64,000 nt of DNA from Candidatus Peribacteria bacterium (GTDB lineage Bacteria > Patescibacteriota > Gracilibacteria > UBA1369 > LOWO2-01-FULL-3): contig CALRGV010000001.1 in the NCBI GenBank assembly GCA_943358175.1, positions 62,001-126,000 of the forward strand, written 5' to 3'. The translations under genes were made by a program, and so were the position numbers. Shown piece by piece: positions 16,453 through 25,294 of the stretch. Position 1 is the first letter of the stretch. Every line of letters begins with the position of its first letter. Below the pieces are notes generated by a model, which worked only from the letters and a program-made list of their open reading frames with translations, was not told the origin of the DNA and ran no database searches.

Positions 16453-18071
16453 TAAGATTTTATTTTTTTTGCAGCCTCTATAAATCCTTTGAATAATGGA
16501 TGAGCCTTTGTTGGGCGAGATTTGAATTCCGGATGGAATTGGCTACCTATCATAAATGGATGATTTTTCAATTCAGCAATTTCTACGAGATTTTCTTTTT
16601 CATAGGTTCCGGGGAAATCCATGCCGGCTTTTTCTAATTGTTTTTTGAATTCATTGTTGAATTCATAACGGTGACGATGTCTTTCTTCAATTTCTGTAGA
16701 TTTATATAGATCGAAGGTTTTTGTGCCTTTGCTTATCTTACACGGATATTTCCCGAGTCTGAGAGTGCCTCCTTTATCTCTATTTTTGTGTTGTCCTGGT
16801 AGAAAATGAATTACATATTTTGAGGCGTCTAATTTAGCATCTTCATCGAATTCTTCAGATGTAACAGAATTGTCTTTTAGTGCAAAACGGGCGAATTCAA
16901 TGCTCATAATTTGCATTCCGAGACAAAGCCCGAGGTATGGAATTTTATTTTCGCGAGCATATTTGGCAGCCATGATTTTGCCTTCTATTCCGCGTTTACC
17001 GAAACCGCCGGGTACTAAAATACCATCTGCCGTACGTAAATTTTCCCAGGTTTCTTCGTCTTTATCTTCCAGCTTTTCAGATGAAATCCACATAATTTTT
17101 GTGTCGCAACCGGTATGATATCCGGCAATTTTGATTGATTCAATTACGCTGAGATAAGCGTCGTCGAGCCCGGTATATTTGCCAACAATGGCAATGCTTA
17201 GTGGAGTTTTCTTTGCATTAATTTTCTTTTCCAGGTCTTCCCATTCTTTAAGATCAGGTTTTAGTTTTCCGAGATTTAATTTGTTCGCAATTAATTGAAC
17301 GATGTTGTGTTTCTGAAAATTCAGGGGTACTTCGTAGATTGATTTTAGCGTTTGCGCAGGTATTACATAGTCTTCCTGAACATCACAGAAGAGAGAGATT
17401 TTCTTTAATAAATCTTTTTCTATGTGATAATCCGCTCTAGCTAGGATGAAGTCCGGTTGAATACCAATTGATCTTAATTCTCTGACAGAAGCTTGGGTTG
17501 GTTTAGTTTTTAATTCTTTAGATCCACCAAGGTAAGGAAGCAAAGTGCAGTGAACAAATAATGTGTTCTCTGTGCCGAGCTTATAGCGTAATTGTCTGAT
17601 TGCTTCAAGGAAAGGAAGACCTTCAATGTCTCCGACTGTGCCTCCAATTTCTATCATCATTATGTCGCAACCCGAGGATTTTGCCGCTTCCGTGATTTTA
17701 TTTTGAATAGCGTCTGTAATATGGGGAATAATCTGAATTGTGCGTCCAAGGAATGTTCCTTTACGTTCTTTTTCCAATACTTCACTATAAATTCTTCCGG
17801 TTGTTACGGAAGAAAGTTTACTTAAGCTGGTATCGATAAATCTTTCGTAGTGTCCCAGATCGAGATCCGTTTCGCCACCATCATCTGTAACAAAAACCTC
17901 TCCATGTTGAAATGGACTCATAGTTCCGGGGTCGACATTGAGGTAAGGATCGAGCTTCTGAGTGAACACTTTCAGCCCTGAGGCTTTGAGGAGTGCTCCT
18001 ATAGAGGCTGAGGCTATTCCCTTACCTAATGAACTACATACGCCACCGGTGACAAAGATATATTTACACAC
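16452..18071 (-). CDS. pyrG: CTP synthase
   Basis: 539 aa, full length. Makes CTP from UTP, ATP and glutamine. The N-terminal synthetase domain starts at a GTG with KYIFVTGGVCSSLGKGI (usual VVSSLGKG, here VCSSLGKG), then KLDPYLNVDPGTMSP, GGTVGDIEG and YKLGTEN. The C-terminal class I glutamine amidotransferase has the oxyanion region VPGGFGKRG, the nucleophile GLCLGMQ, and the His/Glu pair in GSQFHPEFKSRP. It leads the pyrG-gspF-like-lgt set on the minus strand. Confidence 0.97.
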   Translation of the reverse strand: MCKYIFVTGGVCSSLGKGIASASIGALLKASGLKVFTQKLDPYLNVDPGTMSPFQHGEVFVTDDGGETDLDLGHYERFIDTSLSKLSSVTTGRIYSEVLEKERKGTFLGRTIQIIPHITDAIQNKITEAAKSSGCDIMMIEIGGTVGDIEGLPFLEAIRQLRYKLGTENTLFVHCTLLPYLGGSKELKTKPTQASVRELRSIGIQPDFILARADYHIEKDLLKKISLFCDVQEDYVIPAQTLKSIYEVPLNFQKHNIVQLIANKLNLGKLKPDLKEWEDLEKKINAKKTPLSIAIVGKYTGLDDAYLSVIESIKIAGYHTGCDTKIMWISSEKLEDKDEETWENLRTADGILVPGGFGKRGIEGKIMAAKYARENKIPYLGLCLGMQIMSIEFARFALKDNSVTSEEFDEDAKLDASKYVIHFLPGQHKNRDKGGTLRLGKYPCKISKGTKTFDLYKSTEIEERHRHRYEFNNEFKKQLEKAGMDFPGTYEKENLVEIAELKNHPFMIGSQFHPEFKSRPTKAHPLFKGFIEAAKKIKS

Positions 18072-18151
18072 GCTTCTGTTTGTTTAAGAACATTGAATAT
18101 ACTCTAGATAATTTAGACTAGGGTCTTGAAAAGAGCAATAGCTGAATTTGG

Positions 18152-19120
18152 CTAAATATAGCCAATCTTCTTTTTTGCCATTTCTAAAGTGTTAGCAGCT
18201 ACTTTTTTAGCCCTTTTCGCGCCGTCCTCCAGTACGTCATAAACGTAGTCTTTTTTTGGTAGGATCTCATTGTATTTCTGGCGAGCTTCCGCGAAGTATT
18301 CCATTAATTTCGAGAGCAAAGTTTTTTTCGCATCGCCATAGCCAAATCCTCCGGCTTTGTATTTTTCCGCCAGCTCCTCAATTTCTTTTTTGTCGGCAAA
18401 AAGTTTGTAGAGTTTGAAAACGTTACAAGTCTCCGGATTTTTTGATTCTTCGAGTGGGGTGGAATCTGTAATGATTCCCATGACTTGTTTTTTTAATTCT
18501 GCGTCTGTGCCAAACAGGTCGATAGTATTACCATAGGATTTGCTCATTTTTTGGCCGTCTGTTCCCGGGACTACGGCGACTTCTTCCTTGATTAGTGGTT
18601 CAGGTAATTTGAAGGTTTCGCCAAAGGTTTGGTTGAAATTAGTGGCAATATCTCTAGCGATTTCTACGTGTTGTTTTTGATCCTTGCCGACAGGAACGAT
18701 GTCCGGCTGGTAAAGTAGAATATCGGCTGACATTAAAATTGGATAATTAAATAGTCCCACGGTTACTTCTTTTTTCCCCTTTGCTTGAGCATCTTTCCAG
18801 GCGTGGGCTCTTTCTAAAAATGGCATTTTGGTAATGCAGTCGAAAATCCAGCAGAGTTCAGTGTGTTCAGGAAGAGCTGATTGTTTAAAGAAAGCTGTTT
18901 TGTTTGGATCAAGACCGAGTGCCAGATAAGCTACGGCCAGTTCATAGGTTTGTTGGCGCATTAATTCTGCGTTGCGTACTGTTGTCAGGGCATGAAGATC
19001 GGCAATAAATAAAAAACATTCGTGATCTTTCTGCATTGCTATGTGTTGGCGAATGGCACCAAGATAATTGCCGATATGTGGTTTGCCGCTGGGTTGGACG
19101 CCGGAAAGGATTCTTTTCAT
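18152..19120 (-). CDS. trpS: Tryptophanyl-tRNA synthetase
   Basis: 322 aa. Class I synthetase charging tRNA-Trp. Signature sequences: SGVQPSGKPHIGNYLGAI (the HIGH region), FIADLHALT, and KMSKSYGNTIDLF (KMSKS loop). Length is typical. It follows priA on the same strand after 63 nt containing two perfect hairpins, one of them 12 nt before its ATG, so expression could be tuned by RNA structure. Confidence 0.97.
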   Translation of the reverse strand: MKRILSGVQPSGKPHIGNYLGAIRQHIAMQKDHECFLFIADLHALTTVRNAELMRQQTYELAVAYLALGLDPNKTAFFKQSALPEHTELCWIFDCITKMPFLERAHAWKDAQAKGKKEVTVGLFNYPILMSADILLYQPDIVPVGKDQKQHVEIARDIATNFNQTFGETFKLPEPLIKEEVAVVPGTDGQKMSKSYGNTIDLFGTDAELKKQVMGIITDSTPLEESKNPETCNVFKLYKLFADKKEIEELAEKYKAGGFGYGDAKKTLLSKLMEYFAEARQKYNEILPKKDYVYDVLEDGAKRAKKVAANTLEMAKKKIGYI

Positions 19121-19132
19121 AGGATAGGAGGT

Positions 19133-19148
19133 GTTCGCTGTCGCGAAC
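19133..19148. other. Hairpin in trpS leader
   Basis: GTTCGC-TGTC-GCGAAC, a 6-bp stem with a tetraloop, 12 nt upstream of the trpS start on the minus strand. Confidence 0.5.
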
Positions 19149-19163
19149 GGTTATTTTGATATG

Positions 19164-19185
19164 GCCCGACTAAGGTCGGGCTTTT
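19164..19185 (+). terminator. Perfect hairpin with T-run between priA and trpS
   Basis: GCCCGAC-TAAG-GTCGGGC followed by TTTT on the + strand. Both flanking genes are on the minus strand, where the T-run is missing, so it would stop antisense transcription best. On the minus strand it may still slow polymerase or stabilise the priA mRNA 3' end. Confidence 0.5.
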
Positions 19186-21184
19186 AAGTCGTGCTGACAG
19201 GGTCTATATCAATTTTGATATCTGAGTCCATTATATATTCTTTTGGAAGTTTTTCTAATAATTTGTGAATTATGTCGTGGTTAGCGGATGATTTCATGAG
19301 AATTATATATCTATATTTTCCTCTAAGGCGTGCTAGATAAGCTGGGTAGGATCTGATTTCGAAGAGGTCTATCGTTTCTATTTTTTTGAGAGCTTCACTC
19401 TCTGCGCAGAGTAAGTTTTCAAGTTTTTCGGTAATTTTTTGGCATTCCGAGAGGGATTTATTTTCAATTACTAATTTTCCCAGTCGAGAAAATGGTGGAT
19501 TGTTGAGGATTTTTCTTTGGGTTCTTTCATAATTGAAAAATTTTTCATAATTATGTTCTTGAGTGCAGATGAGTGAAAAGTGGGCTGGATTGTAAGTTTG
19601 AATAATTACTTTTCCTTCATTACTGGCGCGACCGGCACGACCGGAGACCTGGGTCATGAGTTGAAAATTGCGCTCTTCGCTGCGGAAATCCGGGATGTTG
19701 AGGCCAATGTCAGCGAGAATTACGCCAACTAAGTTTACGTTTGGTAGATGTAATCCTTTAGCAATCATTTGTGTGCCGATCAGTATATCAGCTTCCTGAT
19801 TGCGAAATTTTTTGTAGATTTCTTTGAAGCCGTGTTTAGTGCTGGTGGTGTCTTTGTCTGCTCGGAGTACTCTGGCTTGAGGAAAGGTTTTGTGAACTTC
19901 TTCCTCAATTTTTTGAGTACCTATTCCGAGGAAGCGAATGTTGGCGCCTTTGCAGGTGGGACAGGTGCTAATTGGTTTACTGATTTCTCCGCAATGATGA
20001 CAAATCAAAGTGGGTTTTTGTAGAGTTTTGCTGTGATAGGTGAGTGAGGTTTCGCATTTTGTGCATTTGGCAGTGTATCCGCAATCGCGGCATACTATTG
20101 AGGAAGCGGAACCGCGTCTGTTTAAAAAGAGTATGACTTGTTCTTTTTTTGCCAAGGTATTTGTTATTTCTTCGTGTAGGCGTTCGCTGAAAATTGAATT
20201 GTTATGTTTTTTGAATTCGTCGCGAAGGTCGATGATTTCTACTTTTGGTAAAATGGTTTGAGAGAAGCGTTCTTTGAGGATAATTGTGGAATCTTTTAGT
20301 TCTTCAGAAGTTTCTATAGAAGGAGTTGCACTGCCTAGTATTACTTTGAGAGTGGGATCTTGTTCTTGTAATTTATTAGTAATTTGGTGAATGTTGTAGC
20401 GAGGTGATTTGTCTTGTTTGTAGGAATTTTCGTGTTCCTCATCGATAATTATCATTCCCAGATTTTGAAAAGGAGCGAAAATCGCGGAACGGGAACCAAT
20501 TATAAGTTTGCTTTCGTTATTCCAAATATTTTCCCAGGCCAACTGTCTTTCGCCCTCGGAAATTTTGCTATTGATGATAGTGGCTGAAATGCCTAAGGAT
20601 TTTTCAAAATATTCAATAATTTGGGGTGTGAGAGATATTTCCGGCACCAAAATTAGTACCTGTTTGGATAAATTATTTATACAATGTTTTGAAAGGTGAG
20701 TGTAGATTTCAGTTTTTCCCGATCCTGTAATCCCATGTATTAAAAATTTATTCTTATTTGCTGTTGAGATTGTGCGGAAAGCTGCTTCTTGTTCGGAGCT
20801 TAATTTTTGCGTACTAAAATCTTGTACTTTTGGTGGTCTTTGAGTAAGTTTTTTTGGTAAAGTTTTATTCAAAAACACTCTTTTTGGTATAAAATATTTG
20901 ATCAGCTTGTGGATAGGGCAGAAGTAGTATTTGCTCATCCAATTGATTAGCTCTATCTGTTTTGATGAAATTAGGGGCTTTTTTGTTGGAATTTCGCTAA
21001 TTTCTAGGGTTCTAAAGCTTGGTTCTCTATTGTTTATGTTCCAAACTATGCCAAAAACACTTTTTCTACGTAAATTTACCATTACTATCTGTCCGAGTTC
21101 CAGCGTAGCGGTTTCAGGTATTTTGTAGGTAAGGGTCTCCTTATCGTGGCCTATTTTTTGAGGTATGAGTATTTCTGCGTACAT
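19184..21184 (-). CDS. priA: Primosomal protein N' (replication restart helicase PriA)
   Basis: 666 aa. Superfamily 2 helicase that reloads replisomes at stalled forks. The N-terminal DNA-binding domain is shortened. Helicase motifs: GITGSGKTEIYTHL (Walker A), IIIDEEHENSYKQ (DEEH), LGSATPS, FLNRRG, LGIGTQKIEEE, LIGTQMIAKGL and VSGRAGR. The zinc region has the expected paired cysteines: CRDCGY, CTKCE, CHHCG, CPTCKG. Start at ATG 21184. Divergent from the unknown gene at 21271. Confidence 0.95.
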   Translation of the reverse strand: MYAEILIPQKIGHDKETLTYKIPETATLELGQIVMVNLRRKSVFGIVWNINNREPSFRTLEISEIPTKKPLISSKQIELINWMSKYYFCPIHKLIKYFIPKRVFLNKTLPKKLTQRPPKVQDFSTQKLSSEQEAAFRTISTANKNKFLIHGITGSGKTEIYTHLSKHCINNLSKQVLILVPEISLTPQIIEYFEKSLGISATIINSKISEGERQLAWENIWNNESKLIIGSRSAIFAPFQNLGMIIIDEEHENSYKQDKSPRYNIHQITNKLQEQDPTLKVILGSATPSIETSEELKDSTIILKERFSQTILPKVEIIDLRDEFKKHNNSIFSERLHEEITNTLAKKEQVILFLNRRGSASSIVCRDCGYTAKCTKCETSLTYHSKTLQKPTLICHHCGEISKPISTCPTCKGANIRFLGIGTQKIEEEVHKTFPQARVLRADKDTTSTKHGFKEIYKKFRNQEADILIGTQMIAKGLHLPNVNLVGVILADIGLNIPDFRSEERNFQLMTQVSGRAGRASNEGKVIIQTYNPAHFSLICTQEHNYEKFFNYERTQRKILNNPPFSRLGKLVIENKSLSECQKITEKLENLLCAESEALKKIETIDLFEIRSYPAYLARLRGKYRYIILMKSSANHDIIHKLLEKLPKEYIMDSDIKIDIDPVSTT

Positions 21185-21219
21185 AAATGCATCTTAACAG
21201 GTTTATTAACAACGAACAC

Positions 21220-21247
21220 TTGACAGTTATTGGTTTTAATGTATAAT
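21220..21247 (+). promoter_or_regulatory. Promoter of the 198-aa unknown gene
   Basis: TTGACA and TATAAT separated by 16 bp. The track's TTG start at 21247 overlaps the -10, which argues for ATG 21271. Confidence 0.75.
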
Positions 21248-21270
21248 TGCAGGCTTTAACCAAACACCTG

Positions 21271-21867
21271 ATGACTTTGTCAGATCAAAATATGCTTATC
21301 GAAAGATATGTCAGGGGCCGAGAGGCTAAGCTGATAGATCGCTATATTGTTGATGGTCCCACGGCTTTGAAGGAGAAAATGGAGCTTTCTGATGAGCAGT
21401 GGAAGGTGATTTTTGATCATTTGGTCTTTGAACAGAATCTCTTATATAAGACTGTGGTGCAAGCGAAGGATTTCTTTCTTGATAACTATATTAAGCATGG
21501 TATGGCTCATGTGAGGGAAATTATGAATGCTGTTGATGATTCTTACAATTTGCCTTTAGAGATAGTTTTTGATTTTTTGGCTATTTCGAATGATGGACTC
21601 TATTATCACGTGTTGCAAAATAGAGATCGTTATATGATTGCTTTTAAGGCTAGAGGTGGCGATTTTGTGCGGAAGGTCTTGGGTATTTGGAAGGAAAAAT
21701 ATGAAGAAAATTGGGCTAAAATACTGGATCTTTTGCTGCACTCTGTGTGTGACGATATTTTTGATGAGAGAAATTTTGATGAAGGATTGAAGGCGTTTTC
21801 TTTAATGATGAATTCAACTAGGTTACATAGACCGGTGGAAAAGTCGGAGATGTTTAGGGTGAAGTAA
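21271..21867 (+). CDS. Helical protein of unknown function
   Basis: 198 aa, acidic and mostly helical (RYVRGREAKLIDRYIVDG, LEIVFDFLAISNDGLYYHV, KEKYEENWAKILDLLLHSV). No signal peptide, membrane helix or known motif. Own strong promoter. It lies between priA and the TrpR-like gene. Internal spacing of aromatic/helical segments (DEQWKVIFDHLVFEQ versus YNLPLEIVFDFLAIS) hints at two diverged repeats. I do not recognise it. Confidence 0.72.
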   Translation: MTLSDQNMLIERYVRGREAKLIDRYIVDGPTALKEKMELSDEQWKVIFDHLVFEQNLLYKTVVQAKDFFLDNYIKHGMAHVREIMNAVDDSYNLPLEIVFDFLAISNDGLYYHVLQNRDRYMIAFKARGGDFVRKVLGIWKEKYEENWAKILDLLLHSVCDDIFDERNFDEGLKAFSLMMNSTRLHRPVEKSEMFRVK

Positions 21868-21912
21868 ATGGCTTCTATTAAAGGTGTTTTGTGCGTGATA
21901 AGTTTTTTGTGT

Positions 21913-21941
21913 TTGACAATTTAAATTATTTTCTATATTAT
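21913..21941 (+). promoter_or_regulatory. Consensus promoter of the TrpR-like gene (and probably the his operon)
   Basis: TTGACA, 17 bp, TATTAT: an ideal sigma-70 promoter, about 25 nt before ATG 21967. No equally good promoter is visible between the next terminator and hisG. Confidence 0.8.
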
Positions 21942-21966
21942 TGTTTTAGCACATTAAAACAGAATT

Positions 21967-22257
21967 ATGAATATTGAATCAGAATTCAATAAGAAAGAAG
22001 TGAAAGAACTTTTTGAAGTTATTGCACAATTGAAAGATGTGCAGGAGTGTAAAAAGTTTTTTAGGGATCTTTGTACTTTTGGTGAATTGCAGGCTATGTC
22101 TGAGCGTTTGCAGGTGGTAAAACAAGTAAGGAAGAATGTGCCATATCGTAGAATTGCCGAGAATACAGGTTCAAGTACCGCTACTATCACTCGTGTTGCC
22201 CATTGGTTCCATCATGGCATGGGGGGGTATAAATTGGTCTTGGATCGGCTTAAGTAA
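21967..22257 (+). CDS. TrpR/YerC-like helix-turn-helix regulator
   Basis: 96 aa, length typical of the YerC/YecD branch of the Trp repressor superfamily. It has the helical core FFRDLCTFGELQAMSERLQV and the HTH VPYRRIAENTGSSTATITRV, with the conserved S-(S/T)-A-T-I-T-R recognition helix. Located 67 nt before hisG with an intrinsic terminator between. Inference: a DNA-binding regulator sensing an amino acid or derived metabolite and controlling the histidine operon. The family is clear, the ligand is not. Confidence 0.85.
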   Translation: MNIESEFNKKEVKELFEVIAQLKDVQECKKFFRDLCTFGELQAMSERLQVVKQVRKNVPYRRIAENTGSSTATITRVAHWFHHGMGGYKLVLDRLK

Positions 22258-22279
22258 AGCAATTCATGATTAGTTTCTT

Positions 22280-22303
22280 ACTCCGCAGTGACGGGGTTTT
22301 TTA
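22280..22303 (+). terminator. Intrinsic terminator/attenuator before hisG
   Basis: ACTCCG-CAGTGA-CGGGGT stem (one G-T pair) followed by a six-T run, ending 22 nt before hisG. It ends the TrpR-like transcript or acts as an attenuator for read-through into the his genes. Confidence 0.75.
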
Positions 22304-22324
22304 TTTCATTTTTTAATTAAATAT

Positions 22325-22954
22325 ATGAGTAATGTGAGAATAGCAGTTCAAGGTAAGGGCAGAATGGCTGATAAAAGCCTGGAATTTCTGTATTCACTTG
22401 GTTTGAGGTTTACAGCTAATGGTCGTAACTGCATAGCTAAGTGTGATAATTATAATTTGGATATTTTATTTTTGCGCGATGATGATATTCCAAAATATGT
22501 AGAAAGAGGTGTGGCGGACTTTGGAATTGTCGGTGAGAATGTGATTTTAGAACAAAATTCTAGAGTTAAGATTTTGAAAAAACTTGGTTTTTGCTCTTGT
22601 TCTTTGGTTATTGCGGTATTGGAAAGTTCTATAATTTCTAAAATATATGATTTGGAAGGCAGGAGAATTGCAACTTCTTATCCTGAGTTGTTAAAAGCAT
22701 TCTTGGCTGAAAAACGGATTGAGGCGGATGTATTTACTTTGGAAGGATCGGTGGAAATAGTACCAAGTTTGGATTTGGCAGATGCAATTTGTGATCTAAC
22801 TCAGACTGGGAAGACGCTTAAGGATAATAATCTTAAGCCGATTTCTACGATTCTAGATTCGCAGGCTGTGCTTATACAGTCGCCATTTTTGACGAATAGG
22901 GCGATTAAGGCTTTCGAGCTTTTGTTTTTAAATAATTCACTAGTAACTTTATGA
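22325..22954 (+). CDS. hisG: ATP phosphoribosyltransferase, short form
   Basis: 209 aa. First step of histidine synthesis, joining ATP and PRPP. Motifs: IAVQGKGRMADKS, LRDDDIPKYVERGVADFGIVGEN, RRIATSYPELLKAFL, and the PRPP site LADAICDLTQTGKTL. The C-terminal allosteric (histidine-binding) domain of the long 290-300 aa form is absent. Short HisG enzymes normally need HisZ, a HisRS-like subunit, but no hisZ lies in this operon. The sequence details (RDDDIP, GIVGENV) look more like the long type with the tail lost. The stop overlaps the hisD start (ATGA). Confidence 0.92.
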   Translation: MSNVRIAVQGKGRMADKSLEFLYSLGLRFTANGRNCIAKCDNYNLDILFLRDDDIPKYVERGVADFGIVGENVILEQNSRVKILKKLGFCSCSLVIAVLESSIISKIYDLEGRRIATSYPELLKAFLAEKRIEADVFTLEGSVEIVPSLDLADAICDLTQTGKTLKDNNLKPISTILDSQAVLIQSPFLTNRAIKAFELLFLNNSLVTL

Positions 22955-24237
22955 AAATATTAAATTTAAAACAATTAGGATTTGATGAAACTATGAGAGT
23001 GGTAGCTGAGGCTAGGAGTAAGGACGCTGATGTAAAAGCTATTGTTGAGCCTATTTTGCAAAGAGTAAAGAAGGAGGGAGATTCTGCTTTATTTGAGTTG
23101 GCAGAAAAGTTTGATGGGGTGAAATTGAATAAATTATTGGTTAGTAAAAGGGAGATAAATGAAGCTTATGAAGAAATTGATAAGGAGTTGTTTGAGGCTA
23201 TAAAAAGGGCAAAAAGAAATATTGAAAATTTTCATTTCAAAAGTTTTACGTCAAAAAATGCAGTGGTAGAGACTGTGCCTGGTGTGAAGGTTTGGCGGGA
23301 ATTTAGACCGATTGAAAGAGTTGGTTTGTATGTGCCTGGTGGAAAGGCGGCTTATTTCTCAACAGTTTTGATGTTAGCAGTACCGGCTGTTTTGGCTGGA
23401 TGTGAGGAGATTGTTATGTGTACGCCTTGTTCAAGAGAGGGGAAGGTGAATGCTGCGGTGTTGGTGGCGGCGAATTTATGTGGAGTGAAAAAGATTTTCA
23501 AGATTGGTGGGGCGCAGGCTATTGCGGCTATGGCTTATGGAACTGAATCTATCCCTAAGGTTTATAAAATTTTTGGACCGGGCAATCAGTACGTTTCTAC
23601 AGCCAAAATGATGGTGTATGGAGAAGTGGATATTGATATGCCTGCGGGACCTTCGGAGCTAATGGTGGTGGCAGATAATAGTGCAAATGTGAAATGGATA
23701 GCGGCAGATTTATTGTCTCAATTAGAGCACGGAGAAAATTCTCAGGCAATTTTGGTGGCATTTTCTGCTGAATTTACGGAAAAAGTAATTGCTGAAATGC
23801 GCTTACAGAAGGGGAGTCTAAGTAGACTACCTTTAATTGAGAAATCTTTTGAGAGAAGTTTTGCGATTATTGTTGATAATTTGCAAATGGCGATTTCTGT
23901 GGTGAATGAATATGCACCGGAGCATTTGGAAATTGTGATTCGAAATTCAGAAAAGGTTTTGAGGAAAATTGTGAATGTTGGTTCGATTTTTCTTGGACCA
24001 TATTCTTCTGAACCTTTGGGTGATTATGCTACTGGTGCGAACCATACATTGCCAACTTCTGGCTTTGCTAAGATGTTTTCTCCACTTTCGGTTGATTCGT
24101 TTGGCAAGATGATTCAGATCCAGAAAGTGTCGAAAGTTGGAATTGAAAATTTGAGAAATGATGTGGAAAAAATGGCATTGGCTGAAGGTTTAGATGCACA
24201 CAAGAATTCTATAACTGTAAGATTTTATGATAAATAA
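22951..24237 (+). CDS. hisD: Histidinol dehydrogenase
   Basis: 428 aa, full length. Last two oxidations from histidinol to histidine, NAD- and Zn-dependent. Family motifs: VGLYVPGGKAAYFSTVLMLAVPA, FGPGNQYVSTAK, DMPAGPSELMVVAD, SQLEHGENSQA, the catalytic EYAPEHLEI, and TGANHTLPTSGFAK. It overlaps hisG by 4 nt and hisC by 11 nt, so translation is likely coupled. Confidence 0.97.
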   Translation: MKILNLKQLGFDETMRVVAEARSKDADVKAIVEPILQRVKKEGDSALFELAEKFDGVKLNKLLVSKREINEAYEEIDKELFEAIKRAKRNIENFHFKSFTSKNAVVETVPGVKVWREFRPIERVGLYVPGGKAAYFSTVLMLAVPAVLAGCEEIVMCTPCSREGKVNAAVLVAANLCGVKKIFKIGGAQAIAAMAYGTESIPKVYKIFGPGNQYVSTAKMMVYGEVDIDMPAGPSELMVVADNSANVKWIAADLLSQLEHGENSQAILVAFSAEFTEKVIAEMRLQKGSLSRLPLIEKSFERSFAIIVDNLQMAISVVNEYAPEHLEIVIRNSEKVLRKIVNVGSIFLGPYSSEPLGDYATGANHTLPTSGFAKMFSPLSVDSFGKMIQIQKVSKVGIENLRNDVEKMALAEGLDAHKNSITVRFYDK

Positions 24238-25294
24238 TTTGATTCGTAAAAAATTGGTAAATTTAATGCCTTATGCATGTGCACGTGATTTGTATAGTGA
24301 GGGAATGTTTTTGGATGCGAATGAGAATTCCTTTGGGAGCACTGTCAAAATTCCCTATAGGAATGAGCTAAATCGTTATCCTGATCCTTATTGTTTGGAT
24401 CTCAAAAAGGCAATTTTAAAGTATTTAAATTTGCCTTTTTTGAAGCTTGAAAATATTTTTGTTGGCTCCGGTTCTGATGAAATTATTCGTTTATTGATTA
24501 ATCTTTTTTCTAACACTGATGATGAAATTATTATAAACGAGCCAACTTATGGGATGTATAGAGTGGCAGCGGATATCTGTGGAGTAGGGGTTAAGGTTGT
24601 AGGTTTAGATGATAATTTTCAGTTGGATGTGAAGGAGTTAAAGCAGAAAATTACTAGCAATACTAAGCTTGTTTTTTGTTGTTCTCCTAATAATCCGACT
24701 GGTAGCTTATTGAGAGTTGAGGATATTGTGGATCTTTGTAATGTCTTTAAAGGATTTCTGGTTTTGGACGAGGCTTATGTGGAATTTTCATCTAGTGGTT
24801 CTATGGTTGGATTGCTCGAAAAATGTTCTAATTTGCTAATTTTAAGAACCTTTTCTAAGGCATGGGGATTAGCTGGTTTGAGAATTGGTTATATGATTGG
24901 AAATGAGGAGGTTGTGGCTTATTTAAATAAGATTAAGTTACCTTATAATGTTAATTCTTTATCACAATCGTTGGGAGTTAGGGCTTTGGAAAATGTGAAA
25001 ATAATGAACGAAGTGATTTCTAGAATTTTAGATGAGAGGAGGTGGCTGGAGGTGGAGTTAAGAAAGTTGGGATTGGAAGTTTTTCCGAGTGAAACCAATT
25101 TTTTAATGGTTAAGGTGGAGGGTAGTGGTAGTGATGATTTGGCCAAGAGAATTGTGAAATATTTAGCTGAGGATGAGGGAATAATTGTGCGTGATTTTTC
25201 TTCTAAACTTGGTTTGAAAAATTGTTTTAGAATAACGGTGGGAACACCAAAACAAAATAAATTGTTGATTCAATCTTTAACTTCAATTTTATGA
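24227..25294 (+). CDS. hisC: Histidinol-phosphate aminotransferase
   Basis: 355 aa, fold-type I PLP enzyme converting imidazole-acetol phosphate to histidinol phosphate. Motifs: LDANENSFG and NRYPDP at the N-terminus, GSGSDEIIRLLI, CSPNNPTGSLL, VLDEAYVEFS, and the PLP lysine in LRTFSKAWGLAGLRIGY. The C-terminal Arg region FRITVGTPKQN is present. Starts inside the hisD 3' end; its stop overlaps hisB by 4 nt. Confidence 0.97.
   Translation: MINNLIRKKLVNLMPYACARDLYSEGMFLDANENSFGSTVKIPYRNELNRYPDPYCLDLKKAILKYLNLPFLKLENIFVGSGSDEIIRLLINLFSNTDDEIIINEPTYGMYRVAADICGVGVKVVGLDDNFQLDVKELKQKITSNTKLVFCCSPNNPTGSLLRVEDIVDLCNVFKGFLVLDEAYVEFSSSGSMVGLLEKCSNLLILRTFSKAWGLAGLRIGYMIGNEEVVAYLNKIKLPYNVNSLSQSLGVRALENVKIMNEVISRILDERRWLEVELRKLGLEVFPSETNFLMVKVEGSGSDDLAKRIVKYLAEDEGIIVRDFSSKLGLKNCFRITVGTPKQNKLLIQSLTSIL

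Noticed and set aside
19121-19135. Shine-Dalgarno-like AGGAGGTG on the + strand before trpS
   Set aside because: It lies on the strand opposite to trpS with no ORF behind it; coincidence.
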